From: Gamsiella multidivaricata
Lineage: Eukaryota; Mortierellomycota; Mortierellomycetes; Mortierellales; Mortierellaceae
Direction: 5' to 3'
NCBI RefSeq assembly: GCF_025024155.1
Contig: NW_026251720.1
Span: forward strand, 434,001 to 498,000
Length of the DNA: 64,000 nucleotides
The translations under genes and the position numbers were made by a program. The notes below the pieces were generated by a model, which was not told the DNA's origin, did no database searches, and saw nothing but the letters and a program-made list of their open reading frames with translations. Below, in pieces: positions 58,298 through 64,000 of this stretch. Every line of letters starts with the position of its first letter. The stretch's first letter is position 1.

Positions 58298-59185
58298 TTC
58301 AGCCTGCCCTGTCTGCTTCACATGGCTAGCGAGAAAAGGAAGTTGCCTCTCCGTAGCATCTCGGGATAGCAAGTGAAAAAACAACAACAAACAACAAACA
58401 ACAACCCCACATGAGATCGTCCTTTTGCTTTTAGAATGTGATTGTCACCATCGATCTGAAGTGAACGTGCAGTTAGTTGTGTGCACACCACTTATCTCTC
58501 CATCCCCCTCCTCTGCTTCGTGTAACCTTCTCTCCGCCATCGGATATCGGATGAACACGCGAGCACACGATCTTCTGGCAAGACAGATAAACGACATATC
58601 GCACCTGCATCCTCACCCTTCCTTCCCTCCATAGTCTATCAAATCACATCCTACCATATCCATATCCATATCCATCGATATTGTCACACATCTCATCCGA
58701 TGTTCGGGACCCTTAAATATCCTCTACATACACATACACATGCACACCCCTCACCGCCATCCCGTACTCGGTTCTAGCTTCTCATTCGCTATGCTTTTTC
58801 TAATCCCTATGACATACATAAATCCTCAGGGGGACCATAAGCTTATTTCCTCTTTTTTTTTTTTTTTTTTTTTTGGTCAAAACTGAACAGGCGGGGGGTC
58901 GCCGAACCCGATTTAACGGACTCGGTCCCAATTTTCCACAGCGGTCTATGAAAAAAGCAAATAAAAAAAAACGTGGCCTACTTGATTGATTACAATATGC
59001 AACTACGTCCCACGACTAAACCCTGTAGATGGACCCAGAACAGTTCATTTACGAATCTAGAACCATACGCAAGATCCTCGACAACAAAAGACAGAAAAGA
59101 AAAGAGGAAAAAAAGCTGTTCTTGTTTGTGTCAAAATACATGTTGTTTTTTTAATAGGAGTATCAAAGACACTACTTGTCTCGTC
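58298..59185. other. Intergenic region, no gene seen
   Basis: Contains a T-tract (58852-58874), CAACAAACAA repeats (58381-58402) and short CATATC repeats (58657-58675). Part is the promoter of the Ser/Thr-rich gene and the 3' flank of VPS18. Confidence 0.45.
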
Positions 59186-62100
59186 TTACTGCACGCCCCA
59201 CGACAGCTCAAGCTCATGCTCGTCGTTCGACAAAAATGGCTGGTCAATCGTCTTGATCATCAGCTCACCGCAGAGTAGGCACTCCGATGCCACCAAGTCG
59301 TCCAGCTCATCCCGCAGCAGTTCCAGTCTTGGTACAACAACTGCCATATCATCTCCGCCTCCTGTTCCTTGGCCTGCTCCACCTGCTCCTCCACCAAGAC
59401 CCAGGCCCAGTCCCGCCCCATCCTTGCCATCTGCAAAGATCACATCCTTGAACACCCCTGCTGCCGTCCCTGCCGCTGTGCCAACGATTGCCACACCTCC
59501 ATTCACCATCATCTTGCCACCCGCACCAATGGCTCCGCCAATGGCCATCACTGCCGCTCCTGTATGTCCGATCAACTGGTTGGGTAAATGACTGAGTCCA
59601 GCATGTGAGCTGCCCTGTGCATCAACGCCTTTCAAGTTCGAATTGCTAACAGAAAGTGGCTGAAGTGTATGACCGGTATTCATCAGCATCATCTTTTGCT
59701 GGTTCTGCATCTCACTCTGGATTTGCTCCTGCAACTCGTCCAAATGCTTCAGCTGCCTCGTAGACAAGAACGGTGTCAGTTTCTTGATTAGACAATCTGC
59801 ATGGAATGTGTGCTGACACGGAAAGATATAGAACTGTCGTGTCAACAGCGGGTAATCGCAGGCAGTGCACCGCTCTGTCGAGGCCACAACCGCGAAACGT
59901 GATCGGAGTTCGCGGACATCAATGCGGATATTCTCTGCACTCTTGGTCGCCTCGTCCATCTCCGTTTTAAGCTCGTCAATATGAAGGTTGTATTCCTCAA
60001 GCGCCTTGCAAATCTCTTCCTTGAAATCGTCAATGAGCACAAAGTCTGGGAAAAACGGTAGGATGTCCTCGATTTTCAAGAGATCGGAATTCGACAGGAA
60101 TTCCATTGCTGCCTTGATATCTTTCCTTTCCTTGACAACATGGCGAGCAATCTTGAGCCAGAGTGACTTGCGCAGCATCTCATCATCCTCCGGCTTGTCT
60201 GCATTGATCTGCGCCAGCTCGAGATCATTGTGCTACAGTGAACGTAACAAAAAGGATAGCCAGGTTGATTTTTAGCAAATGGACGTCCCACAATATGAAA
60301 CGCTCAACAGCATATGCATTTCTATATCCACGCAGGAGAACACACCCTCAAGGCCAGATCGACGGCTTCACCATAGAGACCCATGCTGCTGAAAATATTG
60401 ACACAGCTTTGGATCCTGTTGTTCTGGGTACAGATTCTTAATGCATAATCGAGGTTGTAATGCATAGCTCGACCCTATATGGCAATGGTTCAGAATACAG
60501 CTTTAGCTACCTCAGGAATAAGTTGCCAATATCTTCGATCGCTTGAAATCATACCAACACCTACCTCAGTGGCCAAAAACGACAAAAGCGAGGATTCATC
60601 GCGTGTGGGCTGTATAGCGTAGAGGGTAAGCAAAAAGTTGTGGATCGCAGGGTCGGTGTTCTCCAGATTGGTAACCACATAGGACAAGTAACGGATCGCC
60701 TGATTCTGCGCTCCCGCCTCCAGTGACTTGTGGTCGTACTTCAAAAGCGCAGGGATGAGGTTTCTGGGATTAAGGTTGGGCTGTCGCATCCAGGCGCTCA
60801 CAGTCTCGTATGGTGCGTTTTCCATGAGCACAGGCGAGAAGCGGTAATAGGTGTCGAGCGATTCCTGCTTGCTCAAGACCTCAAGCGCATTCCTGTAGTT
60901 CTTTTGCTGGATCCAATGGGATATCACGCGTTCATAGTCCCCAATCAAAATGGCGTAGAAAAGCAACTGTTCAGTCCGACCATGAGAAGCCAGTAACTTG
61001 TAGGTCGTCTTTTTATCGAGGTACATCTAATCAAAGGAAGGATGTTAAATTCAAACATCTTAGTTACGCCTCACAGCTCATATGCGCAGATAGTGAGTAA
61101 TAAGCATAACCCACTGTACCTTGTTGGTTTCTAAGAATCCCTTGAATTCATCTTCCAACACACTTTGCTCCGCTTGCAGGTTCTGGACATTGGATTCTGC
61201 TGCTGACGATGCGGCCTGGTCCTCCAGCTGATTCATTTTGCTGAGGTATATCTCGACAAGCCATGTGCAAACGATCGTTTTTTGAGTGATATCCTATCAT
61301 AAACATTCGCACGAGAACCACTGTCAACTCGATAAAACTATTTGAAGTAAGGCTCTTCAAACACAGTCAAACACTGGCACCTCTACAACTCACCTGTTTT
61401 CGCAGCTTATCGATTTTGGCGAGGAGATAGCTTCGGAGGGCATCTCTTTCGTCACGCTCCACAAACTTGAGCGCCACTTCCTCAAAAGGAACTGTTGACT
61501 GGGCATAGTACTTGGCAGAAAGCATGTAGCGGCTTCCGGAAAAATAGTTATCTGCTTGCAGTGTAAACACGCGGTCTCTTTGAATGGGGTTCTATTTGTA
61601 CGATGACCGGTGGTATGGCAATGGAAATGTTAGTCTACTTCCAATAACCCATGAGCAATCTGCCGAGGATATACATGACAATTGGCATTTTCCTCGTACC
61701 TTGGTATATTGAAGAGCAAGGTCATACTGCTTCTTCTCGAGATAAAGGGTCCATACATCCCGATCCTCCTTGGTGATAAGCAGTTCAAAGAGCGACAGGC
61801 CGGTATAGATCCAGAATGTGTTTTTGCTCGTATCCACTGACATTCCTAGCACTTCCTCTTTTGCTCTCTATATTGAAATAGACAGTCGAACGCACATAGT
61901 GTCAGTTTAAGGCTCGAGAATCCATAAAAATGCCGCCCCATAGTCTCGAAGCGCTTCACGTACTAAGGGAATCAGTTCGTCAAAGACGAGCTGATCGTTG
62001 AGTTGGTTGACAGCTCTCACACGCTCCTTGTAGAGCAAAATGAAATGAAACTCTGTCAAGGCAATGGCAATCGGGACCTCTACTGCGGCAGAGGCGTCGG

Positions 62101-63567
62101 GTTCGAGCCGCGTGGCGGGATACGGAAGCAGCTGGGGTGTGTCGATCACAGATTCCCCAGCATTTTGTGATCCAAATACGAGATTTCCATGATATACTCC
62201 TGGTCCTGTCAGCCATGCAAATGTCTTGGCCACGCCCTGATACTGAAGGTCCTGGAACGGACTGAAAAAGTGTAGCTCACTGTATGGCAGGTCACCCGGC
62301 AACTCCGAGAATCCTAATGAAGATGATAAAAACATCAATCTTTGCGTTTTTGTAAAGCCAAGAGTCACCCCCGTTTCCTCAGAAAATACGGTCCTGACGC
62401 CATACCTGGATTGACCTCGTATTTGGAAAAAAGGTTCTCAAACAGGGCCTTGTCCTCTGAGCCTCCAATTATTCCGCCAGAGCTGCTTGGTGTGACAGAG
62501 CCAATGAACTGGTAGATGCGTGTGGGCGTTACTGCTACCACGACATATTTCCGCAGACTAGCTGGAAACTGCTCCATCCGAAGGCCACTGATAGGCATGT
62601 TGGATCCAATAGAATACACTTGCTTAAAGTATCGTTCCTCTTTTTTGAACAACTCGGCTGTTGGCTCCAGTTCTGCTTCAAAGATAAGTCCGTTCCTGGT
62701 TCCAATCAAAAACTCCTTTGTTGAAGACTCGGTAGGTCGGTCCGATGAGCGGTTCCATGCAATGGATTCAATCACAATGCCCTACAGTTTTACAAACAGG
62801 AAGATGGAGGATTTCCTTATTTCAAATAAGCACATCATGAGAGGCATTCAAGCAAGACCAAGATACTGTGTGATATAGTAGGTTGAGAACATCGTACCTT
62901 GATTTTCGACAGGAGCTTTGCCTTCTTCCACTTTGCAAAGAGGTAATAGTTATCGCCCGTCTCTGTCGTGATGATCAAATGCCGCCCTGTCGGGTCGAAG
63001 AACATCTTGTAAATCCTGCCCTCTGTTGGTTTCCGCGGAATCTCGATATCTATACGTTATAACGTTTAAAGCAATGTCAGCATCATGCATGGAGCTTTCA
63101 TGGACAGTCTGTCAAGACTAGCAAACGGTGCTCGAAAAAAAGTATGAATTCCTGTACCCTCTACTTCATATGCCTTGTCAAGGTCGATACGCAGCAGATG
63201 CATGCTTTCCATGGCCATAAAAAGAATGTTGTTGGAGACAGCCAGGGCTGAGAGTCGACTCGGAATCTGGCAGTCGACCGGGTCGAGCATGAAGATGCGG
63301 GACTCATCTTCGATAAGTCCAGTGCTCACGTAGCCGCTCTCGAGCTATGTTAATCACAAGCAGCAGGGTCAGGTCAAGGATGCGCTTTGAGAGGGAGAGA
63401 GGCGGATATATGTTGTGCACTCAAAGCGCGACAAGTAGTACCAGGACGAGGTTGTTGGGCTCCCATCCTTGAGAAGCCTGGGTGATGATGCCGCCATTCG
63501 ACGAGCCGAGGTGTCCCGAGGCCTGGTTGCTGTCGAGATGCTGCTCAATGATCTCGTCCAAGTTCAT
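59186..63567 (-). CDS. VPS18: Vacuolar sorting protein VPS18 (CORVET/HOPS core)
   Basis: Core subunit of the CORVET and HOPS tethering complexes for endosome and vacuole fusion. Eleven exons: 63442-63567, 63158-63344, 62898-63049, 62406-62781, 61964-62313, 61700-61867, 61394-61591, 61120-61293, 60565-61026, 60346-60474, 59186-60232, in phase, 1122 residues. The start MNLDEIIEQHLD is the first ATG. The N-terminal half is a beta-propeller (Pep3/Vps18 domain) and the middle is alpha-solenoid with clathrin-type repeats (KTTYKLLASHGRTEQLLFYA). The C-terminal RING reads CTACDYPLL (896/899), FPCQHTFHADCL (913-921) and ECLLCGELM (1092/1095), split by a long insert as in other VPS18 proteins. Here the insert is Gly/Ala-rich and hydrophobic. 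Confidence 0.97.
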
Positions 63568-64000
63568 GACGAATCACTCGCGTTCCCTCAGTGTGGTTGT
63601 TGGAATGTTTTTGTGAATTCTCGAAAAGGACAAAAGAGAGGAAGAATACAACGGAAAGTGGGTCTAGGACGAGATTAGCATGGTCACTCGCACGTCACGT
63701 TGCCAAGAAAGCACGAAACGCGTTCCCCGCAAACGTGTCTTCTTTTCCGCACGTCTGAACGCCTGCACGCCTGGGGGGATCTGGCGTCAATAAAAAAAAA
63801 ACGTATCTTCTTTTCATAGGTTTTGGTTCCTCATTTTGCATTAGTTTAGCGGGGGCCTTTTTTGGCTATCATTTGGTAACTATCGGCCGGCTGACAGTCC
63901 AAGCCGAGGCTTGGCCTGTGGCACGCCTGCACGCCTGGGAAGACCTGGCGTCAAATCCCTCCGATGGGGCAGGAGCATGCTCGAAAGCATTTTTATATCC
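63568..64000. other. VPS18 upstream region with a direct repeat and a hairpin
   Basis: Contains two copies of a GCCTGCACGCCTGGG..CTGGCGTCAA block (63761-63790 and 63925-63954) and a perfect 7-bp inverted repeat CCAAGCC..GGCTTGG (63899-63914). No open frame of note. Confidence 0.6.
63761..63954. repeat. Direct repeat pair at the right edge of the window
   Basis: The two copies share CGCCTGCACGCCTGGG and CTGGCGTCAA with a few changes between, 164 bp apart. A related cgt(g/a)tcttcttttc motif also occurs twice (63734 and 63801). Confidence 0.75.

Overview
The window is nuclear DNA of a filamentous fungus. Genes are split by short introns (about 55 to 280 nt, GT..AG) and encode eukaryotic housekeeping proteins. 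The lineage-specific families (a NACHT protein with pentapeptide and WD40 repeats, CENP-B/pogo-like, Tc1/mariner-like and Helitron remnants) look most like Mortierellaceae (Mucoromycota). That placement rests on remembered family resemblance, not on a search. Exon joins were worked out by hand: reading phase, GT/AG borders and similarity to known families agree for nearly all junctions, and the joined reading frames close without a break.

Region 1, about 1-15 kb, is a decayed accessory block. It holds two parts of a Tc1/mariner-like transposase (1-620 and 6697-7070, plus strand). Between them lies a broken NLR-type gene (minus strand, 1134-5579) with TPR-like, helical-repeat, NACHT, pentapeptide and WD40 segments. 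Then come a frameshifted MFS transporter fragment (7090-7320), one intact gene (TRAPPC13, 8602-10439), a CENP-B/pogo-like transposase relic (11030-12540) and a lineage-specific gene of unknown function with two in-frame stops (12856-14565).

Region 2, about 15.7-52 kb, is conserved. It contains NADP-isocitrate dehydrogenase (15765-17812), a small duplicated Cys/His protein (18474-18776), KAE1 (20086-21438), DNA polymerase alpha POL1 (21721-27713, 18 exons), a large glycosyltransferase joining GT31-like and GT32-like domains (28718-31845), the inositol hexakisphosphate kinase KCS1 (33369-36549), an ArfGAP (39235-41156), an F-box/LRR protein (41459-44426), the SKI2 helicase (44645-49711) and an isochorismatase-like hydrolase (50338-51351).

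Region 3, about 52-64 kb, has two low-complexity proteins of unknown function (52133-53131 and 56414-58297), a Helitron helicase relic (54085-54650) and VPS18 (59186-63567). The genes form no operon. They serve membrane traffic (TRAPPC13, ArfGAP, VPS18), RNA decay and tRNA modification (SKI2, KAE1), replication (POL1) and metabolism or signalling (IDP, KCS1, isochorismatase). No tRNA, rRNA, CRISPR array or replication origin was recognised.
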